Source of the DNA: Apoda limacodes
Lineage: Eukaryota; Arthropoda; Insecta; Lepidoptera; Limacodidae
Direction of reading: 5' to 3'
NCBI GenBank assembly: GCA_946406115.1
Contig: OX291548.1
Span: 5,940,373 to 6,004,372 of the forward strand
Length of the DNA: 64,000 nucleotides
The notes under the pieces are model-generated. The model saw nothing but the letters and a program-made list of their open reading frames with translations. It was not told where the DNA came from and searched no databases. Positions 12,447-23,564 of this stretch are shown piece after piece (within the stretch, counting starts at the first letter, position 1; every line of letters begins with the position of its first letter). The position numbers were made by a program, and so were the translations under genes.

Positions 12447-12630
12447 TGATTAGGATATTGTTTATTAAAAGCTGTTACTATATAATGAAAGAGTATACTA
12501 ATATAACCTGCCTTACCCTTGAAAATTCTTTACTCACCTCTGAACTCCCTCTATATTTTCTTCTCCTTCTGAGCACCTAGCCGGTGCATTCGGTAACAGG
12601 ACACTACTGCTATAACCTGTCCTGTTATAG
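12447..12630 (+). repeat. LTR copy, sense, left arm
   Basis: Runs from TGATTAGG to CCTGTTATAG, immediately followed by TGGCGCCC, the usual junction between U5 and a tRNA primer-binding site. Contains TATATAA at 12479-12485. Lacks the 4-nt GTGT present in the other copies near 12525. The true left LTR boundary is uncertain. Confidence 0.65.
12479..12485 (+). promoter_or_regulatory. Putative LTR TATA box
   Basis: TATATAA. The internal third LTR copy begins at the position equivalent to about 12518, 39 nt downstream, which fits the RNA start (R) of a transcript made from this box. Confidence 0.4.
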
Positions 12631-12695
12631 TGGCGCCCAACGTGGGGCACGAACCCACGACCCTGAGATTAAGAGTCTCATGCTCTACCGACTGA
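12631..12695 (-). pseudogene. tRNA-Lys(CTT)-derived copy, left arm
   Basis: The minus strand reads tRNA-Lys(CTT) from nucleotide 12 to 76: D arm TCAGTCGGTAGAGC, anticodon loop CTCTTAA, T arm GTGGGTTCGTGCCCCAC, acceptor GTTGGGCG and CCA. CCA is not gene-encoded in eukaryotes, so the source is a mature tRNA. The only substitution against the conserved tRNA is A58 to T, the site methylated to m1A in primer tRNAs. The first 11 nt are missing, so it cannot fold as a tRNA. It abuts the U5 end of an LTR. Confidence 0.85.
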
Positions 12696-12698
12696 CTA

Positions 12699-13080
12699 AT
12701 TCAAATAACTTCTAGAAATCTTTGTATAGTCTGACAAAAGGTCTGAGAACTTATCTATAAGAGATTCATCCTCATCATCGTCAATATTGTTTTCACCTAA
12801 GCATTAAGTGCTGAAAAATAGCTTCAAAATCAGCTTTATATACATTTCCACTAGAAATTGTTAAATCAACTTTGGCTTTCCAGATTTTAAGCAATTTAGA
12901 TATCTAATCGATATCTTTGTCACATTCCAATGGGCTTAGATCAGAAACAACAGTAGTAGAAGATAGTTTTTCGTACTGATCGCGCATCAGATCGATTTTA
13001 GAAGCAGGTTCTACACCTCTGAGTAGCAACTCATACTGTAGAGCCTTTTTAGGCAGAAACCTAATTAAATCACCTGCCAT
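12699..13080 (-). pseudogene. gag N-terminal fragment of an LTR retrotransposon
   Basis: ATG at 13080 opens a 58-codon frame to a TAG at 12904, beginning MAGDLIRFLPKKALQYELL and including RGVEPASKID. A leucine-rich ELLLRGV block followed by a short spacer is typical of the start of gag in insect Ty3/gypsy-like elements (family knowledge, moderate certainty). Beyond the stop the same frame continues with ISKLLKIWKAK and VYKADFEAIFQHLM, then, after a shift, an acidic DDDEDESLIDKFSDLL block and KISRSYLN, where it runs into the tRNA copy. The part 12699-12849 is repeated inverted at 13560-13713. The leader 13081-13397 precedes it with no other ORF. Confidence 0.55.
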
Positions 13081-13397
13081 CTGGAATGACTCCGTTATAC
13101 ACAGATATTACATAGATTAGAGTTAGTAGTAGTAATCAATTAAATACATTAAAATAATAAGAAAAAGACGTTAGTAACCTAGTATATGGTACTCGGCTTA
13201 CCACCGACACGTTCTAAAGAAATTATTAACACCTTACCTAGGGTTAGATAAATAATGAATGTGTATACCGCTAGGCTAAAATACAATTTCATAAGAAGCT
13301 GAAAAATATAAGGATTAGACACCCTAAAATCTCTGAACCTTGCCTTGAAATCTCTTTACTTTAAAGAAAGTAGAATACCTCTAAAACCCTCGTGAAA

Positions 13398-13405
13398 GGG
13401 CGCCA
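13398..13405 (-). promoter_or_regulatory. Primer-binding site of the third LTR copy
   Basis: The minus strand reads TGGCGCCC directly after U5, complementary to the 3' CCA end of tRNA-Lys for 8 nt, then diverges. This is probably the ordinary genomic PBS of the parent element. Confidence 0.6.
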
Positions 13406-13521
13406 CTATAACAGGACAGGTTATAGCAGTAGTGTCCTGTTACCGAATGCACCGGCTAGGTGCTCAGAAGGAGAAGAAAAGATAGAGGAGTTCAGAGGTG
13501 AGTAAAGAAACACTTTTCAAG
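13406..13521 (-). repeat. R-U5 segment of the LTR (third copy)
   Basis: 116 bp matching the U5-proximal part of the arms; it stops at the equivalent of 12518, the probable RNA 5' end. It is therefore an RNA-derived copy rather than a full LTR. Confidence 0.65.
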
Positions 13522-13559
13522 TTTAACTTTACATTGTAGGTTCTCCCTAATAAAAGGTA
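13522..13559. other. Filler between the R end and the right arm
   Basis: 38 bp not belonging to the LTR element; the first 26 are identical to chromosomal 12192-12217, about 230 bp outside the left arm. Confidence 0.7.
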
Positions 13560-13713
13560 GGAAATGTATATAAAGCTGATCTTGAAGCTATTTTTCAGCA
13601 CTTAATGCTTAGGTGAAAACAATATTGACGAGGATGAGGATGAATCTCTTATAGATACGTTCTCAGACCTTTCGTCAGACTATACAAAGATTTCTAGAAG
13701 TTATTTGAATTAG

Positions 13714-13778
13714 TCAGTCGGTAGAGCATGAGACTCTTAATCTCAGGGTCGTGGGTTCGTGCCCCACGTTGGGCGCCA
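13714..13778 (+). pseudogene. tRNA-Lys(CTT)-derived copy, right arm
   Basis: Plus-strand copy of tRNA-Lys nucleotides 12-76 including CCA (13776-13778) and the same A58-to-T change as the left copy. Followed without a gap by CTATAACAGGACAGG, the antisense U5 end of the LTR. That is the structure of a tRNA primer joined to minus-strand strong-stop cDNA. Confidence 0.85.
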
Positions 13779-13966
13779 CTATAACAGGACAGGTTATAGC
13801 AGTAGTGTCCTGTTACCGAATGCACCGGCTAGGTGCTCAGAAGGAGAAGAAAATATAGAGGGAGTTCAGAGGTGAGTAAAGAAACACTTTTCAAGGGTAA
13901 GGCAGGTTATATTAGTATACTCTTTCATTATATAGTAACAGCTTTTAATAAACAATATCCTAATCA
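13779..13966 (-). repeat. LTR copy, antisense, right arm
   Basis: Inverted partner of 12447-12630, differing by a 4-nt indel and few substitutions. Ends CAATATCCTAATCA. Confidence 0.7.
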
Positions 13967-14099
13967 CATAGGGTGATTTTTAACACTTAAATATCTAGAT
14001 CACAGCTACCTATTTCACAATTATATACGACTACCTAGATAAATAGAAAGATAGCAAAACGCAAGCCTGCCTACACAGATTTTAAGTGTAGTTTTAAAG

Positions 14100-14640
14100 C
14101 TTAAATTAGGGAACTAGTACAATCAGGTCTCTTCGGCCTAGAGCCCAATTCGATGTCTTGCTCGCTGCAGGCACCCCTCAGGTCATCACCGCCGTAGAAA
14201 GAAGACGCGGATGGGACTGATTTTAAGTAGCCTAACAGCGTGTGATGAGTAGTGAATATGCCGCCCGTGGCAGGCACAAGGTAAGGCCGCACGTGGCTAG
14301 CACAGTGCAAGATAGTACGTGAGCGCAGCTCGCCAGTAGCTTCGGCGTAGAGCAGGTCGCCCCGTAGTCTTCATGTGTAGCGGTGTTCAAGATAGCACCA
14401 CTACTGCACATGCCGAAGGTTTGGAGTCAAGGAGACTCCGGACAGGCCGAGTATTTGGAGTTCAGTAGACTCCGGCCTCCCACAGTATAAGGACAGCCAA
14501 GCCGCTAGAGTGCGCCGTCGTTAGAAGACAAACGTGCACCAGCCCACAGAGAAGTCTTCTCTCGGACCTCAGATTCGACGTAGAGCCGTAGTAAAGTAAT
14601 ATATATACGTTGTATATATATATAGTAAGAACCGTACTGT
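14100..14640 (+). repeat. GC-rich LTR-like segment
   Basis: A block much richer in GC than its surroundings. It contains TATAAGG at 14486, two small hairpins (GGAGTC/GACTCC at 14423-14439; GGAGT/ACTCC at 14457-14473) just upstream, and a CG-containing downstream part. This resembles the U3-R organisation of an LTR, but I find no partner LTR, PBS or TG...CA ends. A related GGTTCAACGGACTCCG string occurs near 27105. The reverse open frame at 14101-14310 has no recognisable motif. Confidence 0.35.
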
Positions 14641-14649
14641 CAATGAGTA

Positions 14650-16589
14650 AGAGAAATGGATTAGCGACTTACCAATAATTCACAAAACCCAGCACAAGAA
14701 AAAAATAAATACACAAAATTACCGAGGACGGTTTTTCTTATAGAAGAGAAGTAGATAGGCAATTAATTTGCAGGTTAGTAGTAGAATCCGTGAAAATAAT
14801 TATCAACAGAATTTTTCACAAAGACGTCAAGTAGAACGCAAAGCAATCTGTTTTGACTTAGCGATGTCAAACATCTAGAGATTCTTTGATCTCTGAATTT
14901 AAATTACCATAGTGGTAATGGACCTAAGAGCGGATGCCCAGAAACTTCTATCGTTTCCTACATCATCCGGCCCAGTACCGGAGACGGACCACCGGAAACG
15001 GTCGTTCCGTTATAATTTGTGTGTAATTGATCTACAGACTGCACAAATTGATACAAAAATTTTGCAGTCAAGCCAAATAAACAAAAATATTCGTTGACCA
15101 TTTTGACCAGTATGTATGTAGAAATTGTAGTGATCATACACAATGTGATATTAACATAACAATGTTGAAATAAAAAGCAAAGAGGTTAGATTTTATTTTG
15201 CCAAACCCGCGTTATATATTTTCCCATAGATACTGCGTATAAAGGTTTTTCGTATAACTCTATTCAATGCGTTGTTTGTTTGGTCAAGAGTAAATAGTAA
15301 TTCAGATCGTTGCGTAAACGAACCGTTCCCCACGATCACTGTTTGTTTGTACAATACAAAACAACAAATGTACCTAGTATTGTATATTAGACTAAGTTAA
15401 GTTACTACAAACCAGTTACCTTATGTTATGTTTGAGTCCGTATAATTTTGCTGAAATTTGTCATTACTAAGTACTTGTGTTTTATCTAACAGTACCTATA
15501 TGCCTGTCAGTCCGCCATACATAGCCATTTACATATACATGGTCGTTTTGACTTACAAGATAATATGTCAACATTAAATGTTTTGTATTCGTAGACATAA
15601 TGACCAGTAAGTTATTCTTGATTTTTGATATTGCAAAACTAACTGGTTATTATTTTGTACCAATAATTAACAAAGAATGAACTTAAAACTTACTATACTA
15701 AATTACAGTATTAAGAAGTAAATATTAAAAGTTAAGTAAAAAATAAAATTGAATGATTGGCAAAAAGACATTTCTTCCTACATGGATAAAAAAGCTCATT
15801 CATCTGGATAAATAAAAAACAAATCCAAGAAGAAGACCAATCAGTCACAACTTGACAAATCGAGAAAGACATAAATATGCAATAGATATAAAAATGATAA
15901 CACTACTCACCATGTTGTTGCTGGATGTGAAATTTTGGTTAAGAAGGCACAACTAACTACTTGTACTAGGACTTAATATGTCATTAGGAGTGTTTTGTGA
16001 CGTTCGTAACAAGTATATTTCCATAGCAAAGGTATAGTTGAGATTTCCATTGACTAGAGTATCTTTAGATATTCATGAAATGATTTACATAAATTAATTT
16101 TAATATTAAGAAGTCACTGAATTAACTTCTTTACATATTGTAGGTAACGAATTTTAATAAGAAGGTAATTAGTTTGAATGTATATTTACTGTTTTTAGTT
16201 GAAATCCCTCGCTTATTAAAAAATCTATAAAATGCATTTATATTCTTTTTCTTTGATTCAAGAACTTTTGTAATTTTGTCGTGTTTTGTAAAAAATCAAA
16301 AATCTTACCAATTACTGAAACAGAAAGACGCAATGTGAAATATAGACAATAAATGTATCATACCAACACACATATTAAATACACACGTACTTATACATCT
16401 GACAGTTACTGGAGGGAACACAACCGCGTTAGACGTGAAATTCATCAACGTCGAGATTGAATAATCACGCCGGCCGCCTACTAATTTATATAGACAGGTC
16501 AACACGTTTTTAACTTTCATTTTATTTATAAATAAGTTGATTTGAAAACTGTCCACAAGGATATTTTTTTTCTTTGCATAAGGATGAGG
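14650..16589. other. No recognisable feature
   Basis: AT-rich; small open frames (14912-15097, 16305-16556) have no motif. No repeats noticed. Confidence 0.45.
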
Positions 16590-18180
16590 AAATCAACTTG
16601 AACAAGAGAAAAATATTTAAAAAATCCTTATAAACGTAAAATAAGTACAATCCGGAGAGAATAAACATAATGAAATCTAAAACTTTATCAGTTATTATCT
16701 ACTTCGGGCTTAAGGTAATTACTTAGCTCTGGCTTTTGAATTGCTGGTAACTCTGTTTCGAAATATGCTAAGTTACTTTCAAGTCTTAATTCCACTTCAG
16801 TTATTAGGTTGAATTGAATTATGAATCAGCCGATATTGCTATTCTTTTCAAAATCTTTGTCTATAGTGTCTTTTTTAGTATTTGAATTAGACAAGTACCT
16901 ACACTTACTGTAATAAAATATGAGTCTTTAAAATATGCTTTAAATTACCTTAACCATTCTCTACCCTTCTGTTACAAAATAAATAGATAAGCGTTCTCTG
17001 GCAACTGCTAAAGAGTCTTGTAAGTCCTTTATTACTTTTATGAGTTGTGATTGGAGAGCTTCCAATAGGATGTTAGCGTGTTTCAATATGTTACCTTCAA
17101 CATGTGGCATAAAGTGTCAGACATTTAACTTCTTGTATGCCATTATACGAGTACCGTGTCATTTTTATCATTTGTGTGTTGTATTATATATTCTATTTTA
17201 AGACTATAACAATTCTAGCAAAAGACATCTCATAACATCTCGAGTTGAAATTATAAATTGCTAGCTTTTGCCAGCCCTAAATTCGGTTATCATTGTAGGA
17301 TTTCGACGGCAACTCCTCAATTATAGAAAAAAAAGACTTACACTTGACGTTTTCAAGTAATATGTCCTTTCCTGAGAAACTATCTCCATGCCAAATTTCA
17401 TCTTAATCAGCGTTTTAAGCGTAAAGAGGTAACAGACTGACAGAGTGACTTTCGCATTTGTAATATTAGTATAGATGGATTAAGTAGGTTTTTCCAAACT
17501 TTTTTAAATGCCTATATATTTATATATCTATAAGTCTTTTTGTATACTAAACACAAAAAAAACTCGTTTGATTGGCGTAAGTTGTTTTTTTCACCTAATT
17601 TACAGAATAGAATACAAATAACAAATTCGTCGTTGATTCACTTCCTTTAAATTTCATGTTATTCCAATGCCATATTTATTTTCATTTAATTTTGAAGACG
17701 CATAAATTAAAGGTTAAAAAACAGATCAAATGCAAAAAGGCAAATCACCAATTGGCTGACTTTCATTCTCAGACGTGTAGGGAGAGAGCCAAATTGTGAA
17801 TTTGAAAGACTTTTCCTTATATGTAGGTATTGTTTTTGTTTTTATCTTACCTACATTTCAGATGTTTCTTCATATTTTTTTATGAAATCTACGAGTATTC
17901 TATATCTATAACAATTTTTGACTAATTTTTTTACAAACTATTTAAGATCTATATTTTTTTTTGAGCCAAGTCAAAAAGGCTAAGCTGGTATGCGGGTGTA
18001 CCTGCATGCAGCAGTACTCCATGTGTGACTGGACTTGTGACTTATAAAGCGACAACCGTTGCCCAAAAAAAAAACTCATATTTAATACAAGATATAATTA
18101 ATATAAGAATAAATTCTTATTTGTGGCTTCACTTACATTTGAATTATCTTTGTGACTTTTTGATTAACAACAATTTAAAA
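16590..18180. repeat. Left arm of a 3.6-kb palindrome
   Basis: Inverse complement of 18673-20227. The innermost ~230 bp (17955-18180) look identical to the partner; the outer parts differ by scattered substitutions and indels (arm lengths 1591 and 1555 bp). It includes a minus-strand copy of the 'TACTAATATTATAAATGCGAAAG' repeat at 17236-17476. Arms of this length in RNA would form a very long duplex. Confidence 0.9.
17236..17476 (-). repeat. 'AATATTATAAATGCGAAAG' family repeat
   Basis: On minus it starts ATCTATACTAATATTACAAA, passes CAGTCTGTTACCTC and AAATTTGGCATGGAGATAGT, and ends with AAATTCGGTTATC..TGGCAAAAGCTAG. The same blocks occur at 32465-32706 and 28420-28860. Confidence 0.7.
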
Positions 18181-18672
18181 ATATTAAAGCTAAGCTTAAT
18201 TTTGTGACCCTAACATCAGACTCAGACCACACTGTGGATTAAAAAAAATACCTTTAGGGAAGTATAACCCAATATCAAACGGCCATGATTTAGTTAAACA
18301 ATGCCGTTTATAATTTCGTATATTGTACATATTGTAGGTATTGTATATTCAATAAAACAGACGAGAAAAATCATCCTGCATAATTCCAAGAAGAAACCTT
18401 TTAGGTACTTAAATCATTGACATGTTACTTAACGACAGCATTTAGTTCCCTATTCGAAACTAATTCTATGCAGCCTGGAGTAGTCGAGGGTTAAAATGTC
18501 TCGAAAAAGCCGTTTCATAATATCACAGTTTTATTGATATCGAGACCTCCAGAGTCGAGAGGAGGTAAAACTCTCGAGTAAGTCGAGACTGTTCCCTATA
18601 AGCCCCAGAACTCTATTGTTAGAGTAGAAATTCCCACACTGCATTGCCAATAAAAAAGGATGTTTAATGTGA
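18181..18672. other. Spacer of the 3.6-kb palindrome
   Basis: 492 bp of single-copy-looking sequence. Two clusters of TCGAGAC-type words (18485-18600) are notable, but no ORF or RNA gene is evident. Confidence 0.6.
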
Positions 18673-20227
18673 TTTTAAATTGTTGTTAATCAAAAAGTCA
18701 CAAAGATAATTCAAATGTAAGTGAAGCCACAAATAAGAATTTATTCTTATATTAATTATATCTTGTATTAAATATGAGTTTTTTTTTTGGGCAACGGTTG
18801 TCGCTTTATAAGTCACAAGTCCAGTCACACATGGAGTACTGCTGCATGCAGGTACACCCGCATACCAGCTTAGCCTTTTTGACTTGGCTCAAAAAAAATA
18901 TAGATCTTAAATAGTTTGTAAAAAAATTAGTTAAAAATTGTTATAGATATAGAATACTCGTAGATTTCATAAAAAAATATGAAGAAACATCTGAAATGTA
19001 TATGTAAGCTAAAAACAAAAACAATACTTACATATTTACAATTTGGCCCTCTCCTACACGTCTGAGAATGAAAGTCAGCCAATTGGTGATTTGCCTTTTT
19101 GCATTTGATCTGTTTTTTTAACCCTTAATTTGTACGTTTTCAAAATTAAATGAAAATTAAAATGGCAATAACATGAAATTTTAAAGGAAGTGAATCAACG
19201 ACGAATTTGTTATTTGTATTTTATTCTGTAAATTCGGTGAAAACAACAACTTACGCCAATCAAACGAGTTTGTTTTTGTGTTTAGTATACAAAAAGGCTT
19301 ATAGATATATAAATATATAGGCATTTAAAAAAGTTTGGGAAAATCTACTTAATCCATCTATACTAATATTACAAATGCGAAAGTCACTCTGTCAGTCTGT
19401 TAACTCTTTACGCTTAAAACGCTGATTAAGATGAAATTTGGCATGGAGATAGTTTCCTGGGAAAGGATATATTACTTGAAAACGTCAAGTGTAAGTTGTT
19501 TTTTTTTCTATAATTGAGGAGTTGCCGTCGAAATCCTACAATGATAACCGAATTTAAGGCTGGCAAAAGCTAGTAATTTATAATTTCAACTCGAGATGTT
19601 ATGAGATGTCTTTTGCTAGAATTGTTATAGCCTTAAAATAGAATATATAATACAACACACAAATGATAAAAATGACACGGTACTCGTATAATGGCATACA
19701 AGAAGTTAAATGTCTGACACGTTATGCCACATGTTGAAGGTAACATATTGAAACACGCTAACATCCTATTGGAAGCTCTCCAACCACAACTCATAAAAGT
19801 AATAAAGGACTTACAAGAGTCTTTAGCAGTTGCCAGAGAACGCTTATCTATTTATTTTGTAACAGAAGGGTAGAGAATGGTTAAGGTAATTTAAGTTAAG
19901 TAATTACAGTAAGTGTAGGTACTTGTCTAATTCAAATACTAAAAAAGACACTATAGACAAAGATTTTGAAAAGAATAGCAATATCGGCTGATTCATAATT
20001 CAATTCAACCTAATAACTGAAGTGGAACTAAGACTTGAAAGTAACTTAGCATATTTCGAAACAGAGTTACCAGCAATTCGAAAGCCAGAGCTAAGTAATT
20101 ACCTTAAGCCCGAAGTAGATATTAACTGATAAAGTTTTAGATTTCATTATGTTTATTCTCTTCGGATTGTACTTATTTAACGTTTATAAGGATTTTTTAA
20201 ATATTTTTCTCTTGTTCATGTTGATTT
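18673..20227. repeat. Right arm of the 3.6-kb palindrome
   Basis: Inverse complement of 16590-18180; see there. The plus-strand copy of the 'AATATTATAAATGCGAAAG' repeat lies at about 19355-19575. No target-site duplication is visible outside the arms. Confidence 0.9.
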
Positions 20228-22674
20228 ACCCCAATAATAAAAAAAAAATCTTTTTCCCCTATTTTATTAATTTTTAGGCCCCAAAATAGCTATTTTTTGA
20301 AAAAAAATGTACCCCTCATTTTTGACGAAAGTCCCTAAGTTTACCTTTTTGTGGATTATATGACAATGACAATTTTGTCTGCCTTATGTGCAAAGCAATC
20401 AATTGGTGTAATCCAGTACCCTTGCGTATCTTTCAACTTCCATGCTGAAACTATACTAAGTGACAGTGTAGATAGATATAATTTATAATCTTTCTAATCA
20501 CCACCATTTTACACAATAGATTTTCAGTAATTTTGTGCATATTCACAAAAAACCCGTATTAATACAAAATTCGACACAATATGCACAAATATTTTATTCC
20601 TTGTTTGGGATACGGCATAAATTATACATATTAGAAAAACTTTTAGTAATAAGTTCAATAGTTTAATTCAAAACACCGACACTTTACACAATTAAATTTT
20701 AATTAAACTCTGTTTATATTTTTGCATCTATAAAAATCATAGATCACAGAGCAGGTATTTGTCGGTCATAGATAATAGTATGTAAGTTGATGTAAGTCTA
20801 CGTTATTTTTTTTTTTATTTGGCACAATAGCAGGCTAAGGACTTAGTCCATATAGCCTAGACTCGTTTATTTTTTGTTGTTTATATTTTTATTGTTTGTT
20901 TTTAATACATAAATATGCAAAGTAAAGTATGTAATACGTCGCAATTTTTTTTTATAATGATTTAATTTATTATAGTATAGCTAATAGCATATTATAGCAA
21001 CAGTAGTTTTTATTAGAAAACCGTAATATTTATATTAATTCTAATTTCTAAACTAAAATATACTAACCATATTATATTTTTTTTTGTAGTTAAAATAATA
21101 GTCTTTATAGTGGATTTATGTACCTACTTAATTTGAAAACTGTTTCGTAGTTCCGACGACAAACACTAGGTCCTCACTGAAAATCAGTGCTGTGGCTGTC
21201 TGCTGCAGCTTTGTAATGAGTAAGATCCTTTTTGGCTTGGCGCAACAAAAGAGTATCTCTTTAGTATTAGTAGAGTAATACTGTATTTAATATGTACTTA
21301 AGTTGCGCTTATTGCTGAGTAAATTATTTCTTTTCATTTCTTTTCTATGTAAGTTTTGCCTCTGGCTGACCGTTATGTTAAACCAATCATCAGCGTCAGT
21401 TAACGTTTAACGTAGTTATATATATGAAACTGAAACGGATAGTTGTAGGTTCATCCAAAAGTGAATATTTTTACTCAATTCTGAATGTTACCCAGATAGC
21501 ACAAGAATGCAATGTTCATATTTTAATGTTGAAGTTAAAATCTTTACACTACCATAAAAGCATTTTAATTTTACTTATCTATCAATAACTGTTCAACTGA
21601 TCGTCTGTTAAAAAGTAAAGTTTATTTGGTTATGGTTTTACCTATAGGTAATGTGTTTAACCTGTACTTTGAATTTGTAAATTGAAAAACTTTAATAAGT
21701 CTATATTCCAATTCACTTTTAGTCTCAGCTGTTGTGATTATCGCTTGGTACAATTGATTTTTCAACTATTTTGAATGTGTGTTTGACACACAATGTTTAC
21801 ACTGACAGGAGTGATTTTCAACCCTATCTATGACAGAGTAAAGAATTAAACAGCAGGAACAGGCATTCAAGGATTTTCAATGCAGATAACGAGCAGTCTA
21901 AGAAGCAGACCTATGAAATTTGGCAAAGACAGCGTTTTCGAAGATAAATTTAGGATACACATAGTGGGCCGCCATGTATGCAATACAGACACTGTCCACA
22001 TCTAGTATTAGAAATGAAAAAAATTACTTTCATTGCTAAAAATAATTTATTGTTTAAAGATTAATATACATACATATAAGTGAAAATATTTTGTGAGTAC
22101 ATCCACACTAACTAAAACAAAATGTGATATAATTACATCAATTTACAATAAATGTACACATGCTCACCTATTTTACTATCTATTCTAATATGCTGATGGC
22201 CCACATAGCTTCAAACAATTGCTACACATATTTGGAAACATAGGGCGTAATAAAACATAGTAAATAGGGTATTTCATTATTTGTTTGAGATTATAAATAC
22301 CTACCCAGTCTTTATTTATGTAGACAAATGTCTGGCTTAGCATCGGATTGATTAATTGAGTTAATAGAAATAAAAAAAAGTAAATAAATCTACGATACTA
22401 ACCATCTGTGAAACGCAGGTTTCTTATGAATGTTGATAATGAATCTTTGTGGAATGGTAGCATATAAGCAGCATTTCTAATATACTCGATGGACATCACA
22501 TAACCAGTAACAAATTTTCATCATAAACTGTAACAAAAGTAAGAAATAGGTTGTTAAAAAGGCCTTCATATTTTAGGTTAGGTTCATTATTGTTAGGTTA
22601 AAAATGTATTACTTACAGTTTGCTAAAGGAAGGTAAACTATGTTTAACATTCATTCTTTATATATCCTGCTTAG
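20228..22674. other. No gene seen
   Basis: AT-rich. A segment at about 21140-21290 (CACTGAAAATCAGTGCTGTG, TTTTTGGCTTGGCGCAACAA) has the feel of a LINE 3' untranslated region, but I cannot assign it. No RNA genes noticed. Confidence 0.35.
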
Positions 22675-22740
22675 TTATTCTTAGCCTTAATCACAATTGA
22701 TGAACAAAGATTTTCGTTGTCAGATTTTTCATCCATTCCA
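22675..22740. repeat. 66-bp perfect direct repeat, left
   Basis: Identical to 22845-22910; 104 bp lie between. It begins TTATTCTTAGCCTTAATCAC. The reverse open frame 22691-22906 simply spans the pair, which explains its repeated ends. Confidence 0.9.
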
Positions 22741-22844
22741 TTTCTGAAGGTACGAACTTGCCTTTTTTAGTCACAAATATAGGCAGTGAGTTAATTAATA
22801 CGATTTCACACCGTTTCAAAATATAAACACTCAAAGACATATGA

Positions 22845-22910
22845 TTATTCTTAGCCTTAATCACAATTGATGAACAAAGATTTTCGTTGTCAGATTTTTC
22901 ATCCATTCCA
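22845..22910. repeat. 66-bp perfect direct repeat, right
   Basis: Partner of 22675-22740. Confidence 0.9.
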
Positions 22911-23564
22911 ATCCAAGTGTTCTGTATATAATTTATCTAATACGTGATAGGACATTTTTTATGGGACTTTATTTATAACATTATATTATTAAAAATATTA
23001 TTAACACTGATGATGTAGCCTATGATAAATATGGCATTTATGAGATATTTTCATTGAAGATTCTTATCACCAGGGAGTCACAAACGAAGAAACATTTTTG
23101 CTATGTCTGTAAATTTAAATGTAAATTTAAATGTATTTTTTAATGATATTGATTTATAATATTGATGTACTAGAATTTTGTAAGTCACTGGGAGTTGTTC
23201 TTCTTATAAGATATATTTCTTTTTGAGAATTGCATATTATTAACCGATATTATGACTGGATAATTTTGGTGCAACGAACCGTTACTGTACAAGCAAAAGC
23301 CACTGGGGCAAATTAGTGCAATTAATGATATCACTGTTAATGCTCCAGCTGAATAGTCGGAACGGAAACACAAATAATCTTTGTAATGGATATGTATTAT
23401 TCATCAAAACAACAACGGTATTACGGTTCATTTGTTAGTGCTATTAGTTTAACTAATGTAGTGAATGCGGCACGATATGCACTGTGGTGTATATTATGGC
23501 CCTTATGTTTATTTTTACACACTAAAAACATCCGTGGTTCCCACTAAGAAATTGAATCAATAAT
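22911..23564. other. No recognisable feature
   Basis: The open frame 23185-23373 shows no motif; nothing else noted. Confidence 0.4.

Larger units (their letters stand above)
12447..13966. mobile_element. Palindromic LTR-retrotransposon derivative with captured tRNA primer
   Basis: Inverted arms 12447-12849 and 13560-13966 (403 and 407 bp, nearly identical) surround a 710-bp spacer. Read along the plus strand: LTR in sense (12447-12630); complement of a tRNA-Lys from its CCA end (12631-12695); antisense gag and 5' leader (12699-13397); antisense PBS (13398-13405); antisense U5-R ending at 13521; a 38-bp filler; sense gag (13560-13713); tRNA-Lys in sense with CCA (13714-13778); antisense LTR (13779-13966). 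Outer ends are TGATTAGG and its complement, so TG...CA termini, but I see no target-site duplication. This order is what is expected if reverse transcription ran through the whole tRNA primer, switched template and snapped back. It encodes no complete protein. Confidence 0.85.

Noticed and set aside
12631..12695. A functional tRNA-Lys gene
   Set aside because: The first 11 nt are missing, CCA is included, position 58 is changed, and the copy is joined to an LTR; it is a reverse-transcribed primer, not a gene.
12447..20227. Both palindromes as pure assembly artefacts
   Set aside because: Arms differ by substitutions and indels and have unique spacers, which a simple mirrored assembly error would not produce; long reads would still be decisive.
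21388..21400. CTGATGA on the minus strand as a second hammerhead
   Set aside because: No GAAA core and no matching stems follow.
22691..22906. 71-codon reverse frame as a gene
   Set aside because: It spans a 66-bp direct repeat, which explains the repeated protein ends; no homology recognised.
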